64,000 nt of DNA. Origin: Acanthosoma haemorrhoidale (Eukaryota > Arthropoda > Insecta > Hemiptera > Acanthosomatidae). Each line of letters opens with the position of its first letter. The first letter of the stretch is position 1. Location of the stretch: the NCBI GenBank assembly GCA_930367205.1, contig OV884009.1, positions 34,605,841 through 34,669,840 of the forward strand, in the 5' to 3' direction. Below are positions 1 through 10,899 of the stretch, piece after piece. The translations under genes and the position numbers were made by a program. The notes under the pieces are model-generated. The model was not told where the DNA came from. It searched no databases and worked only from the letters and a program-made list of their open reading frames with translations.

Positions 1-2101
1 ATCATCGTTTCTCCTTTAAAAATAATATATTAAAATATATCTAATATTTTCATACAACGCCTTAAAATTGGTAAACTAGCTCACCTAAATTTTAACTTCG
101 AGGTGATACTTTGTCTCGGCTGTCTGCATCTGTGCTCATCGGATACTTCTTTGCGCAAGAGTTTGGTCAATATTGGGAAGCTCCGTCACTCCGTAGAACC
201 CACGACTCCATATTAGAGAGGTCTCCAGGGTTCGAGTTACTTGCCAATATTTTTTTTACTGTAATAACTATTATTAGTATAACACCGTTAAAGGTGATAC
301 AATTATATTTATTTGTGGTAACAAAACGCTAACTCGCTCTTCGCCACTAGTGTGAAAGTGGGATTCACCTTCTTTGATCACGGAAAGAGATGCTTAGGAA
401 GATATGTAGGTAGTAGGTAGAGAATAGCTGAGTTTTTCAAAACTTCAAAATGACTTTTGGTCCGAGAAGATTTATTTCATCCAATGATTACAACTATCAT
501 TATCATACATAGTTTTATACTCACATTTATTAAAACAAATACGTTAATGTTCAACACGTAATATTTGGCATGTTTTTGTTAAGTTAGTTTGTTAGATGCT
601 TAGGTTATGGCGAATATTGGCTAACTAGTGGATAAATAATTGTTCCCCCTTTTTAAATTTACAACCATATATTATAGGGGTGATGTTCAACCTCAAAGTC
701 TCGGAGCCATCTTTGTTTTGGTATCAGGTAACGGGAGGGGATGGAAAGGGATAAAGGAACTCAACCATAGGATTAGCGTAGTGTAAAGGGAGCGTTGTAT
801 CTTGTCTGGCACAGTTCAATGGAGTCCCCCCCATAAAGTATTTTGAAATTCTGGACAGCTTTAAAGAAATTTTAGAAGTCCACAATAAAAATATTTATAG
901 TTATTCATTCGACTAAATAAACTCGAATCGGCTTAAGATGCATACAATACTGGCTGGAAGGTTCTTTGAAATGTACTTGTTCGTAGCCACTGAATACCTT
1001 TTAAGTTCAAGTTGTGCTATTATGTTGTTTTCACCGTCACTCTAAAAGGACTGAAGAAATTAAAATATTTTCAGGGTATTCGAACTTAATACATTATGTG
1101 TTATTGTGAAAACCCCTAATGTAGGGTTTAGCTCGAACGGGAATATGGAGTATAATCGAGTTGTAAAAAAATGTGACACATACATACGGAATCAAACGGT
1201 CTTAAAAATTTATTATCGGTTTCTTATATTTTTTTTTTAGATTAGTATACATATTTTTTTCAACTTTTAAGTGAGTTTTAAAAATTTTTAAACATCACAT
1301 TATTTTTTTAACTTCGAATTTCTAAGCGGTTCTTTAACCTACTGATATTCAAATATATACTTTTCTAGTATTTTTTTTTTATCGTTTAGTCATTTTGTCA
1401 CTGTAAAGGATATATTCAAATTGATCAGGATTTTTAAACCTTTAATTTGATACCCATCTCAACTGGATAGTAAAATGCACTTTTTCGTTAGTAGGTAATT
1501 AATTAATAAATGACACACAAATTATGAAATTCATATAGATTCTAAATAAATGAATCTATTTACAATATTATGTGTCCTGTTGCTTGGCTACATTTTATAT
1601 AATTTTACACTGTGATTTGCAATTGATAAAAAAGTATAATGTACATTATACGTTATTTTATGGCTTAATATAATTATATATGACTGACATTTTCATGCCA
1701 TTGGATCAATAAATATATATCCTCCATGTAAAATTTCTTAGCTTTACGTCGAACTTGGCGACAACCGCCACAATAGACAGTCAGGTACTGAGGAGAAAAC
1801 AAGTTTCTTCAGTCATTTCCACGATAGCTCGAAGAGGCTGTTAATAGGTTTTTAAAAAGTGATTTCTTTTTTTTTTTTGCCTCCGCAATTACAGTTGCTA
1901 TCATCATACGCGAAAAACAACAATCACATTGCATGACCAAGATCAGCAGAAAAACGAATTAATCATTTAAAATATTTAACAAGCACGCCTCAAGTCCGGT
2001 CAAAAATAATAAATCTATATAAATATTATATCCTTAAATAGATAATGAAACGGTATTGATTTAAATGTTCACAAATGCTCAAACATCGTAAAATATTATT
2101 G
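1..2101. other. AT-rich stretch, no gene seen
   Basis: No coding pattern, RNA gene or repeat family could be recognised. The stretch is AT-rich with several T homopolymers (for example near 1230-1260, 1370 and 1868). A short GGTTCGAGTT motif near 229 resembles a tRNA B box, but no A box or cloverleaf accompanies it. Confidence 0.6.
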
Positions 2102-2713
2102 TATCTGTAATTCCTTCTATAATAATTCTATAATATCTATAATACAAACATATATGCACCTAAAACCATACTAGATAGAGAGAAGGTTTTTCCTGGCATC
2201 CTTCCTGTCCTAAAACAAATGCAAAAGAATTGCAACTGTGGGTACCCCACCAAATTTTCATTTAATATGTGCCACACTACAACCAGCGGGATCTTTTGCG
2301 GGATTCGGATAATTTTTTAGGTATTTTTGGTAATAGGGGCCCCACTGATGTCTAGTATTGTTTTGGTTATTTTGCCACCTTTGACCTATCCTGTAATATT
2401 TTTATCAATATTTGTGTTTACTTTGATGTCTTAGTGAATCTTGGTAACTGATAATATTTCAGTTTAGTTTTGTGATCCTGGAGGGAAACATGATGCCGTC
2501 ATTTGACTTAGCTGCTGAAGTAGATACGTAGGAAAAAGCAGTTTTGTTTCTTCAGTCTAAGGGGCTATTGCATAGTGAAAGAATGTGTTCTAATGGCCAT
2601 CAAATTAAAATTTATCTAGGTGAAAAGGATAGATGGAGATGCAACGTGAGAGACTGCAAAGAAACCTTTGGATCGAGAAAAGTCATTCACAAAATTTCGT
2701 AGATCCCACCACA
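2102..2713 (+). repeat. Left arm of a long inverted repeat
   Basis: The segment is repeated in reverse complement at 3458-4053. Landmarks shared in order include the ACTAGATAGAGAGAAGG stretch, the GGTACCCCACCA stretch, GGGGCCCCACTGAT and the zinc-finger coding part of a Merlin-like transposase. The arms differ by scattered substitutions and small indels, so this is an old duplication. The duplicated unit includes about 230 bases outside the candidate transposon terminus at 2336, which favours segmental inverted duplication over two independent insertions. Confidence 0.85.
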
Positions 2714-2995
2714 GGCAGACATACACAACGAATTGAATCGTTATGGATACAAGCAAAGGCAAGAAACAAAAAAGAACATGGTAGAAGAAGAAGTTTGATA
2801 GACTCATATTTGTGTGAATTTTTATGGCGCAACAGAAATAGCGGTAATAATTTGTTCAATCAATTAATAAATGACATTGTAAATTTTGCCACCAGAATAA
2901 ATATGTTCAAACACTAAAACTACTTTTACTAAACACTTTCCCCGAACCTTTCATTTACAGATAATAGTAAATGGTTAAAAACAATCAGGGGTCCC
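2336..2995 (+). mobile_element. Internally deleted Merlin-like (IS1016/ISXO2-type) DNA transposon
   Basis: Candidate terminal inverted repeats are GGGGCCCCACTGAT at 2336 and, read from the other end at 2995, GGGACCCCTGAT, with a two-base gap between them. The interior has the beginning and the end of a transposase of the ISXO2-like/Merlin type but lacks the middle, where the catalytic core lies. At about 660 bases it is much shorter than an autonomous Merlin. I see no convincing target-site duplication. The TIR reading is an inference; the transposase similarity is better supported. Confidence 0.55.
2540..2917 (+). pseudogene. Merlin-like transposase remnant (zinc ribbon plus C-terminal end)
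   Basis: The 5' part matches the N-terminal zinc ribbon of ISXO2-like/Merlin transposases (CSNGHQ, then RWRCNVR-C, read best from the inverted copy at 3408-3641). The 3' part, read from about 2690, has the family's C-terminal end: NFVDPTTGRHTQRIESLW followed by SYLCEFLWRNRN. Known members have the DDE catalytic core between these blocks, and here it is missing. The two blocks also lie in different frames in this copy. The product would be inactive. The inverted copy shares the same deletion point, so the deletion came before the duplication. Confidence 0.7.
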
Positions 2996-3457
2996 TATAT
3001 TCTAAAAAAGACCTATTTTTTTTAATTTAAAGAGGTTATTATGTAAGAGGATTTCTCGGTGTGGATGGCAGGTACTATGGATCCAAGGATTATCAAACGT
3101 TATAACCGCCATAACTGGGTGTAGTGCTGGGATAAGTGACAATCTGTGGGGATACAAAAGCAATATGTGAGCTGTGGCCACTCTCATCTTCAGTTCAAAA
3201 CACCCGACCCTTAGCTTGGAGCGCAGGTAGTACTTTCAAGTTGACTCTGGAAAAAGCGCTCCGACAATTCTCACTATTATTTTCATCACCTTTCGTCTGT
3301 AGTTAGTAACCAGTGAATCTCATTCATAAGATGATTGCTGTGGAACTGAATGAAAGTAAAGCCTCGTCAAAAAACAACATTGTACAGTGTAGAATCAGCC
3401 ATACACGTTACAATATAATGACGTAATTATGATCCTCGAAAAAATTAATTTGTTCTT
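2996..3457. other. Loop of the inverted repeat, nothing recognised
   Basis: Unique-looking sequence between the Merlin 3' end and the right arm. It has short open frames on the minus strand but no recognisable protein. Confidence 0.5.
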
Positions 3458-3641
3458 TGTGGTGGGATCTACGAAATCTTGTGAATGATTCACAGTATGT
3501 GACTTTTCTCGATCCAAAGGTTTCTTTGCAGCCTCTCACGTTGCATCTCCATCTATCCTTCTCACCTAGATAAAGTTTCATTTGATGGCCATTAGAACAC
3601 ATTTTTTCACTGTGCAATACCCCCTTAGACTGAAGAAACAA
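3408..3641 (-). pseudogene. Merlin-like transposase N-terminal remnant (inverted copy)
   Basis: A 77-residue open frame carries the zinc-ribbon head of an ISXO2-like/Merlin transposase: FLQSKGVLHSEKMCSNGHQM, then RWRCNVRGCKETFGSRK. Family members have four metal ligands in this N-terminal domain, which helps bind DNA ends. After SRKV the coding jumps, in another frame, to VNHSQDFVDPTT, which normally follows the catalytic core. This copy therefore has the same internal deletion as the one at 2336-2995 but has also lost the terminal HTQRIESLW block. It has no catalytic residues. Confidence 0.75.
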
Positions 3642-4053
3642 AACTGCTTTTTCCTTCGTATCTACTTCAGCAGCTAAATCAAATAAGCATGATGTTTCCC
3701 TTCAGGATCATAAAACTTAACTGAAATATTATCAGGTACCAAGGTTCACTAAGACATCAAAGTAAACATAAATATAGATAAAAACATTACAGGATAGGTG
3801 AACGGTGGTAAAATAACCAAAACAATGCTAGATATCAGTGGGGCCCCTATTCCCAAAAATACCTAAACAATTATTCAAATCCCGCTGGTTGCAGTGTGGC
3901 ACATATTAAATGAAAATCTGGTGGGGTACCCCACAGTTGCAATTCTATTGCTTTTGTTCCAAAAGGATGCCAGGAAAACCCTTCTCTCTATCTAGTACAG
4001 TGTTTTAGGTTCATATATGTTGGTATTATAGATTAACAAAAGGAATTACAGAT
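3458..4053 (-). repeat. Right arm of the long inverted repeat
   Basis: Reverse complement of 2102-2713, separated from it by 744 bases. Transcription across both arms would give an RNA able to fold into a stem of about 600 base pairs with mismatches. The candidate Merlin terminus (GGGGCCCCACTGAT in reverse) is preserved near 3845. Confidence 0.85.
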
Positions 4054-4121
4054 AGTCAAACAATTTCAATTGGAATCTATTTGGAGTTCAAAGCCGGGCA
4101 AAACTCGGAGAATTCACAGTA

Positions 4122-4812
4122 CAGCAGAACTTCGCTAATCCGACTCTCCGGTTAGTCGGATCCTCTCACGGGCGCCATTGTGTACTGAATGTTCTCGAAA
4201 CCTCAGGCTGCAGAACCGGCAAGTTCACGATGAGAATTTTTCCGAAAATGTTAATTAAATTTTAATCCTCTCCCGTCCTTTCAGATTCAATCATTTCAGT
4301 TTTATTTCGAAGTTGATCTGGTGAAGTAAAATTGATATAACTATATATATATATATATTGTTTTTTAATATTTAATTTTTTGAAAAATGGAAATAACGAG
4401 GTGTTAAATAAACCAAAATTACAAGAGAATGACATTGAGGGAAAATATTGAAGTATGACTACATAATATAAAATATTATCTGCTATTTTATTTATTTTAT
4501 GTACCTAATTTATTATGTTGGCTACTATCTAATTATATATAATTTTTATATGTAAATTAATGGAATAAATAAATGAAATGAAGTTTTTAGCCGACTCCAC
4601 CGAGTCTCATGTACGTCTTTTAAGTTTTAAAGTTATATATTATTTTGCATCATTCAATTGTGCATTATCCTGCAAAACGAGAAGTCTGTAATAAATACTT
4701 TCAATAAACATTTATTATTATATTTCAATAATATTTGTTTTACCTTCGGTTAATCCGACCTTTTAGCCGTTCAGCCTGGCATCGTTGAAGTCAGATTAGC
4801 GAGGTTCGACTG
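4122..4812. mobile_element. Tigger/pogo-type MITE with TA target duplication
   Basis: The ends are inverted repeats: CAGCAGAACTTCGCTAATCC at 4122 and, read from 4812, CAGTCGAACCTCGCTAATCT. They match at 20 of the first 24 bases. Both are flanked by TA (4120-4121 and 4813-4814), the target duplication used by the Tc1/mariner/pogo superfamily. CAG plus ACCTCGCTAATC is typical of Tigger/pogo termini. Subterminal GGTTAGTCGGAT and GGTTAATCCGAC motifs repeat the TIR theme. The 691-base interior is AT-rich without coding, so it is non-autonomous. Confidence 0.85.
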
Positions 4813-4814
4813 TA

Positions 4815-5192
4815 TTACGTATTTTGCTCTAAGAGATAAATGACTAGAAAATGACTTTTATTCTCTGTGTTGCGTACTATAGGCAGTCAAGTATAATATG
4901 CTCTACTCAAGTATCTACTACTTGTAGATTACCGTTAATGTTACATGCCCGCTAAGGATCTGCGTAGATTAAAAGTATAGTCGTATCCAATTCATGTCGA
5001 TCCTCTTCTCTACATCCAGAAAAAAAAATCCAAATGTGGTCCTCCCCTTCGTTGAATTTGACCATGATATTTCTGCCAAACGAGGATAACCTTCAACATG
5101 CTTCTCCAACTTGACGGGAAAGTACCGTACGCATTTTCTTGTTATATTTTTACCAGCATCGCTCATCACATATAGTAATAAGTAGATAATCA
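4815..5192 (-). other. Unrecognised open frame, no gene call
   Basis: On the minus strand an open frame of about 65 residues upstream of a Jockey-A tail (4969-5170) contains KCVRYFPVKLEKHVEGYPRL and DVEKRIDMNW. A homopolymer at 5020-5028 may hide a frameshift. I do not recognise the protein. It could be a fragment of a mobile element or chance. Confidence 0.25.
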
Positions 5193-5685
5193 ACTTTAGT
5201 GTGATAAAATTACAATCTGCCTCATTGGGCAATAAGTAATTGTGATAAATGATCTCATTCATACCATATTTACAATTTCATTCACTCGCTCATTCATACA
5301 GTATTTACAAACAGCCCAGAGACCTCACAAATCCACATGGTTGTCACCTCCCTCGCATGCGAGAGAGGACGCGGAGTCTTGGGAAGTCCCCCACGCTCCT
5401 CCGTCAACCGCGTCACCGGATACGACCCAGTGGAGGCTAACGAAGAGCGAGAGAGCCACATACGCTCAACACATGATTGGAGAAACTGGTCATTGCTGTT
5501 ACGTATTTATAGCAGGTCACGAGGCCACTGCCGTTTTAGTCTCCTAGGAGGATTATAGGGATTAGTGGTGCAGTGCAATGACTGTGCTACGGGATTAGGG
5601 TGGTTGGATATTATGAAATTTTATGAACCTGGAAGGAACGAGTTCAAGAATGTAGGGTATATTAAGATCATTATGAAGAGTTTTT
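5193..5685 (-). mobile_element. Jockey-A LINE, 5'-truncated 3' copy
   Basis: Read on the minus strand, this begins in the last coding part of ORF2 (…LHNDLNIPYILEL…), passes the ORF2 end QWPRDLL-stop, then the GC-rich 3' segment, and ends in GATTGTAATTTTATCACACT. It aligns over its whole length with 36330-36864 and 42749-43196. 5' truncation with a fixed 3' end is the normal product of LINE target-primed insertion. The coding part has small deletions and is inactive. Confidence 0.9.
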
Positions 5686-5859
5686 GAGATAGTAAAAGCA
5701 GATATCATTTTCCTTTCTTTCACTCTTTTAATATTTATATTTAGTATTCCAAGGTAAAGAATACTGAAGGGAAATGTAACCTTAGTTACATTTAAAAGAA
5801 AAAAATGGTACATCAAGTTGCCCTATTTGATACAAGAAATACATGAAAACTACAGCCAC

Positions 5860-6440
5860 CTTCATAAAACATGATTTGTGCCATTAATATATTATTAATT
5901 GGTTGGTATTAAAAAGATATATATTTTTTTTATTTTGAGTACGATATCAAATTAATGATCTCAACGCCCTGATAATTAATATATAATTTTATTTTTCAAA
6001 CCTACAACAAGTTGTAAAACTGTCATTAACGTTATGTTCGGAACTTTCATTCGAAAACTTTTTTAGAGGTATGATACTTTGCTTGGTAGTTTTATTTTAA
6101 GACCTGATGATGGCAAAAATAATAGCAGCCCCATAGAAATAACGAAGACCCATTAATAAATAAGTCAGGAATAAGAATGTATATAAGGGCTTAGATCTAC
6201 TATTCTACTATACAAGTCATTAGAGCTTTTATCAAAAGTGTATTCATTATTTTTTCGGAACTTCAGTTTCGTACATAGTGATGATATTTTGTGAGATAGT
6301 TCTTCAGAAATATGAAAAAATAATGAATTGTCAATTCATTAATCAACTATTGGTAATTAAAAAGTAAATATTTTCCTATCGTATTGAATAGTGTATCAAA
6401 TTAATCATCACGACGCACAGTGCATCAAACAATGGGCAAA
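5860..6440. repeat. Diverged duplication of an AT-rich dispersed repeat
   Basis: Two segments resemble each other: about 5880-5985 and 6335-6440, each with ATCAAATTAAT followed by an ACGC motif. The preceding TTCGGAACTT block also occurs twice, near 6040 and 6256. A third relative lies near 62935-63010. No coding potential. Probably an old non-autonomous element or local duplication. Confidence 0.5.
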
Positions 6441-6763
6441 ACTCCGAAAATCATTTGTTTGTTTATTCTATTTGGATTATCCAGACTTGTTTATTATTAG
6501 TCAAAGGTTTTCTAAACAAGTGTCAACATTAGATTCTAGGATTAGAAGGTAAGTAAAACCAATTCCATTTGAGTACAGCTTGTCAGGCTCGTAACACGAC
6601 ACATTTTATTATGTGTCCTGTATTATTTTTTTAAACACAATGGACCAGTAGTAACTTTTGTAATTTTTTTTTTTTCAGTTCAAAAACATCGTTTTTATTA
6701 CAAAACATGTTACTTCAAATATACCCCAAAAGCTTTTAATTTTCTTCACATTTTTTATACATA

Positions 6764-6811
6764 ACAACAACAAAATAAAATTACAATCTGCCTCATTGGG
6801 CAATAAGTAGT
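6764..6811 (-). mobile_element. Jockey-A 3' tail fragment
   Basis: Contains AAAATTACAATCTGCCTCAT and the GGGCAATAAGTA block that end the Jockey-A minus-strand copies. It is flanked outside the end by a short (CAA)n run, also seen next to the copies at 18354, 48211 and 60050. This is a very short, heavily 5'-truncated insertion. Confidence 0.75.
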
Positions 6812-7379
6812 TCTTCACATTAAAAATCATATTTCTTAAAAAAGGTAAAACCTGGGAACTGTGAGTAAAATTAATTGTTGTACTTGCCCTGTGCAAGATT
6901 CTTTTGAAAAATCTTGCAGCTATTTGCGACTTTAGTGATAGCGATTTTTGATTTTTTTCAAGAACACACTAAGAGCAATAGTGATGTTTTCGAAGTCCGG
7001 CGAGTCACTCCAAACGGTGACTGTTGAGGGTCAAACCCTCATTGAAAAGTTTTGTGAGCTTTGTTGTGTCGATGTAAGAAAAATATAGGAAAATTTCATA
7101 GGATGTCATCCAAATCTATCATCAAACATAAAAATTGGCTTGATTTGCCTTTCGTTCTGCCGGATTTGGCGGACTATTAATGCTAAAAGTCATTAATGCT
7201 GTTAATCGTTTTAGCAACCGTATCAAAACCCTTAATTGTGCGATGCATCACATTTGACTTAATTTCTGTTATTATAAGGCGACAATATCCCAGAAGTAAA
7301 TTTCATTCCTTCATTGTGTTTCTATTGTTAGTTTTTTCATAGTGTAATATTTGTAAATGAAAGAAATTCTAGGGAATAT
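6812..7379. other. No gene seen
   Basis: Nothing recognised. Near 7176-7225 there are two closely spaced copies of ATTAATGCT within a short imperfect palindrome. Confidence 0.5.
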
Positions 7380-7700
7380 TAATGTAATAGTATCGACTCC
7401 GCTAGGGAGATTGGGAATGTGGTGAGAAGGAAAGTATGGGAGTGATGACTTGGATAATGAGCATTAGTTGGCCTAGAGTGCCGGCCGGTCTAGAGAGGTT
7501 GCGGCGCAGGTAGCTTCAGCACACATTAGAATTTACCTGTCATTGGCGGTGGTTATTGAATGGGGCCTCGGCGGTGTGGTTTGCCCCGCTCAGGTAACAA
7601 ACAAATAACACGGCGGTCTGTTTGAGAGGTGTGAAGAACAGTCGCCCCACTACCTGCCCTGTCACTTACATCATCCCATATTTATAAATGGGCCGGGAGA
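7380..7700. promoter_or_regulatory. GC-richer single-copy island, candidate regulatory DNA
   Basis: Clearly less AT-rich than its surroundings, without repeat-family similarity or a long open frame. It shares the 13-base word AAACAGACCGCCG (reverse complement at 7611-7623) with the island at 22867-22879. Regulatory function is only inferred from composition and lack of repeats. It could also be an unrecognised untranslated exon or an old unique insertion. Confidence 0.25.
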
Positions 7701-8257
7701 TGCCACTTACAATTAGGGCTGTTAGCTATCCGTGTCGTTTCACCTCCGCCTTCAGCCTGGACCTTAATTGGAGTCATTGTTGTCTCTCTTCGCATATATC
7801 GATTGAACACAATCTTTAAAATGGCTTGATAATAATAACAGTAACAATACGTGGGGTCAATAAATCTATAAGAAAAGAAAGTTTTATTTAATACCAGCAA
7901 GCCAAATCACGTGAGTATAACTAATAGTAAGATATTCGAAAACAGTTGAGCCCCGTATATATTGAGAACAACCAAGCCCTCCTTTCTGAGTTTAAAGGCG
8001 GGTTTTACATCTCAGAATCAATTAATTTTTCGGTTAGCCAAAATAACCGGAATTATGGAAAAACGGATTAAACCTGAAAAAAAGTTGGGTACGTTAAATA
8101 TTCTGATTTTCTCCCTACGGTTGTCTCGTTGACGCAAAAATATTTCAAAGCTATTGCAATAAAGTGAGAACCAACAATTGAAATTGCGCGTTAAATACGA
8201 AACTTTACAATCTACTAACAAGTCATGGCTTCTTTCAACAGCTATCACTCCGCGAAT
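7701..8257. other. No gene seen
   Basis: No coding pattern or repeat family recognised. Confidence 0.5.
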
Positions 8258-8291
8258 CCTGGCGTCCTGGCGTCCTGGCGTTCCTGGCGTC
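8258..8291. repeat. Short tandem repeat, 9-10 base unit
   Basis: Four consecutive copies of a CCTGGCGT(T/C)-like unit, the last interrupted by one extra T. A small tandem duplication without further significance visible. Confidence 0.8.
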
Positions 8292-8367
8292 AACACAACC
8301 CGACCATGGCAACCACTGTCAACATTTTGGGTATAATGCACGCTACAAGTCACATCTGAACCTTTCA

Positions 8368-8523
8368 AACAGACGCAACCAGGTTGCTTCTTCTTCTCCA
8401 TTTGCCTGCAGAACATTGAGGTCTGTATGTGCGTCGGAGGACTTTCCTTTCGAATATTTCGAGGTCCCTTTCCTTGGGTTTGATTATTGTCGAGGATTCC
8501 AGCCCGTATATGAGATACTGACG
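8368..8523 (-). pseudogene. RTE-like reverse transcriptase C-terminal fragment
   Basis: The minus strand reads YGLESSTIIKPKERDLEIFE, RKVLRRTYRPQC and GKWRRRSN. This follows the pattern YG-E-W-------E--L-IFERK-LR-IYGP-----G-WR-R-N typical of the region downstream of the RT domain in RTE-type and some related LINEs. The usual tryptophan after YG-E is missing and no RT core is present. A related fragment lies at 10005-10114. It is a dead scrap; assignment to RTE rather than another clade is uncertain. Confidence 0.6.
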
Positions 8524-9019
8524 CTGAGATACAAGACCACTCAAAGTATGGTGATGTAGCAGCGGTGGGAAGTCACAATCCTCCTTTTCGTTCCAAGGAT
8601 ATCTGGTTGACATTTGTTACCTGTGAACTAAGGTTTGTGAACTCAAGATACCTGCTCAAATTGGGGCGGACCAAAAGTCAACGTTCCCAGCTGCCTGGGT
8701 TCTTGTTACGTTCCCAAATTTCATTTATGCCCAATCGCCCAGCAGCAGGCTAAAGAGCAAGAGAAGCCTCAGACACTTTACGTTTCTTCTGGGTGGGATG
8801 GGTTCAGATTTTTTGCCTTGAACACGCACTACACATTCAACCTCAGACATAGTCAGTCTTATCACGCTAAGTTCCCGGATAAAATTCGGCTATTTCAGTG
8901 TTTTGTATTGTCCTTCTATAGTAATATATTATAGATACGTTACAAGCCGGTGTTAATAGGGGTTTTATATCAATATTTTAGTTGTTTCCATTCGTTTATA
9001 ACATAGAATTGTTTCATCT
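8524..9019. other. No gene seen
   Basis: Nothing recognised beyond short open frames lacking similarity to any family I know. Confidence 0.5.
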
Positions 9020-9370
9020 AATTTTGATTAGGTAAAGGTTGATATTTCTTCCTAAGTTATATAACTTCCCCCCAACACAGTTATGTGTTTTTATTATAAA
9101 ATGTGCAACTTATGATATATTTTATAACTCAGATTTATAAAATCCTTTTTAGCAAAAAAAAAGTTACTTTCTCATGGAATATTGATTTACTATCTTCATT
9201 TTTTTTTTACAGTAGGGCCGCCAATCCGGGATATACAAAAATGGATTAATAAAAATATATCTCTTTAAGAGGTGTGTTGTTCTATTTTATTGTTTTCCAA
9301 TCTTATTATAATATTTATTAGATCAAGTGTAATTGTATTGAGTTCTTGTGCTTCTTTTTTTTTTTTTTTT
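9020..9370 (+). repeat. Dispersed repeat related to 39040-39360
   Basis: Shares with the 39 kb copy an ordered set of diverged blocks: GATATTTCTTC..AA.GTTAT, CCTCCCCC, a T-rich tract, then TTAATAA(A/G)AAT followed by a TCTATTTTATTGTT-like stretch. The 39 kb copy runs on into a Penelope-like 3' motif. Non-coding. Ends with a T run at 9352-9374 that is more likely the poly(A) of the adjacent minus-strand Jockey-A copy. Confidence 0.5.
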
Positions 9371-9380
9371 TTTTATTAAT

Positions 9381-9943
9381 CCTTATTGTGCTAAAATTAC
9401 AATCTGCCTTTTTTTATCAGGCAATAAGTAATTAAGATAAATGCTCTCATTCATACCATATTTACAATTCATCATTCACTCGCTCATTCATACAATATTT
9501 ACAGACAGCCCAGAGGCCTCCCAAATCCACATGTGAAAGAGAAAGCGAAGTCTTGGGAAGTCCCCCACGCTCCTCCGTCAGCCGCGTCACCGGATACGAG
9601 CCAGTGGAGGCTGAAAAAGAGCGTGAGAGCCACAGACGCCTAGGACATGATTGGAGAAACTGGCCATTGCCAGGACTCCCACTGTCAACGTTTATAGCAG
9701 GTCACCAGGCCACTACCGTTTCAGTCTCCGAGGAGGATTATAGGGCTGAGTGGTGCAGTGCAATGACTGTGCTACAGGATTAGGGTGGTTGGAAAGGCTA
9801 CTGTGGAATTTCATAAACTTGGAAGGGAGTTCAAGAATGTAGGGTATATTAAGATCGTTATGAAGGGTTTTGTTGCTGACGTACTAAGGGGCATTTAATT
9901 TTGTTCTCAGGACTTTTGATGGAAAGGATTGGATACGCTTGAT
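9381..9943 (-). mobile_element. Jockey-A LINE, 5'-truncated copy with poly(A) tract
   Basis: The minus strand starts at IKRIQSF.SKVLRT, continues through HNDLNIPYILEL and NHPNPVAQSLHCTT, then the ORF2 stop and the GC-rich 3' segment, ending in TTTTAGCACAATAAGG. It contains an in-frame stop (LNAP-stop-YVSN) and a 3' segment deletion. A T run at 9352-9374 immediately outside the 3' end fits a poly(A) tail. The 5' break lies 60 bases from an RTE-like fragment. Confidence 0.9.
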
Positions 9944-10004
9944 GTTCGCATGTGCTTCTAAATATGTGAATTGTAGTTTCATTTGTTCTATCAGACTTTT
10001 TGGA

Positions 10005-10114
10005 CAACCAGGCTGCTTCTTCTTCTCCATTTGCCAGCAAAACAATCAGGTCTGTATGTGCGTCGAAGGAATATTTGGAGGCCCCTTTCCTTGTGTTTGA
10101 TTATTGCCGAGGTA
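10005..10114 (-). pseudogene. Second RTE-like fragment
   Basis: Aligns with 8379-8500 with a deletion of about 17 bases in the FERK region. Shared blocks include CGACGCACATACAGACCT and GGCAAATGGAGAAGAAGAAG (minus strand). No intact frame. Its closeness to the Jockey-A 5' break at 9943 suggests the Jockey-A copy landed in or near it. Confidence 0.6.
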
Positions 10115-10429
10115 CCTGAATACGCGGAATGTTGACTAAGGATGATATAAAAAAAGATAAGTTTTTTTTCCTGACATATATAAGTATCTAAATTTTATTT
10201 GATCTATTGAACCTTTTTCACGATCGATATCGTGCAAATGATTGACCAAAGTGGGTTGCTCCGTACACTGAATACAAATAGAATCTCTCGCTTCGGGCAT
10301 GGAAAATATTCGCGCCATTGATATTTGGAGGAACTAGCCGGTATCATTTATACACCGAATTAAAAAAAAACAAAAAAACCTTACAATATTCGCTTTATTA
10401 CTTGGGTTTTGATCGAATGGTTCAGTCCT
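10115..10429. other. No gene seen
   Basis: AT-rich; an A-rich tract at 10359-10380. Nothing recognised. Confidence 0.5.
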
Positions 10430-10710
10430 CTACACTGGAACTGTTGAGGTAATTAATGAACCGAAGAGGCTGTGATAATGTTAAGATTGCCTGCGAAACC
10501 AGTCCCCCGGGGAAGAAATGGGAGAAGATGTGGACACATTATCCCGGCCAATCAGGTCGATGATTGATACTTAGGACCTTCCATCTGGGGCAATCAGAGC
10601 GGCCGTCAGTCCTTTTTGGAACCTAGCCATACATAAGCACTGCTATCTGATACATTAGAGTCCACTTGAGCACTTCAGCTGTTTCGGATTCTCTCCACCC
10701 CTCGAGTGGA
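10430..10710. promoter_or_regulatory. GC-richer single-copy island, candidate regulatory DNA
   Basis: A block of balanced composition without repeat similarity or convincing coding, between AT-rich flanks. Function is inferred from composition only. Confidence 0.2.
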
Positions 10711-10899
10711 CTAGTTTTCCTGTATTCGCCATGCAATTAGTATTCATCAAACATTTGATATTAGTTGTTTTTGCTTTGGTTTTTCTATGTATAAATAAGT
10801 TGTTAAGTCTCAGCCTTTCTCTATTAACCATTCTACCAAACTATAATCCTAGTACGTTCCAGCGTACCTCTTTTCGGATTCGGGTGGCGTACGGCTGGC

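Noticed and set aside
5242..5558. Three overlapping plus-strand open frames of 63-101 codons
   Set aside because: They lie antisense across the Jockey-A GC-rich 3' segment and recur wherever that segment occurs (9.6, 36.6, 40, 43, 48, 57.7 kb). They are shadows of a repeat, not genes.
9858..10040. 60-codon minus-strand frame
   Set aside because: It is a chance join of the RTE-like fragment with the 5' break of a Jockey-A copy.
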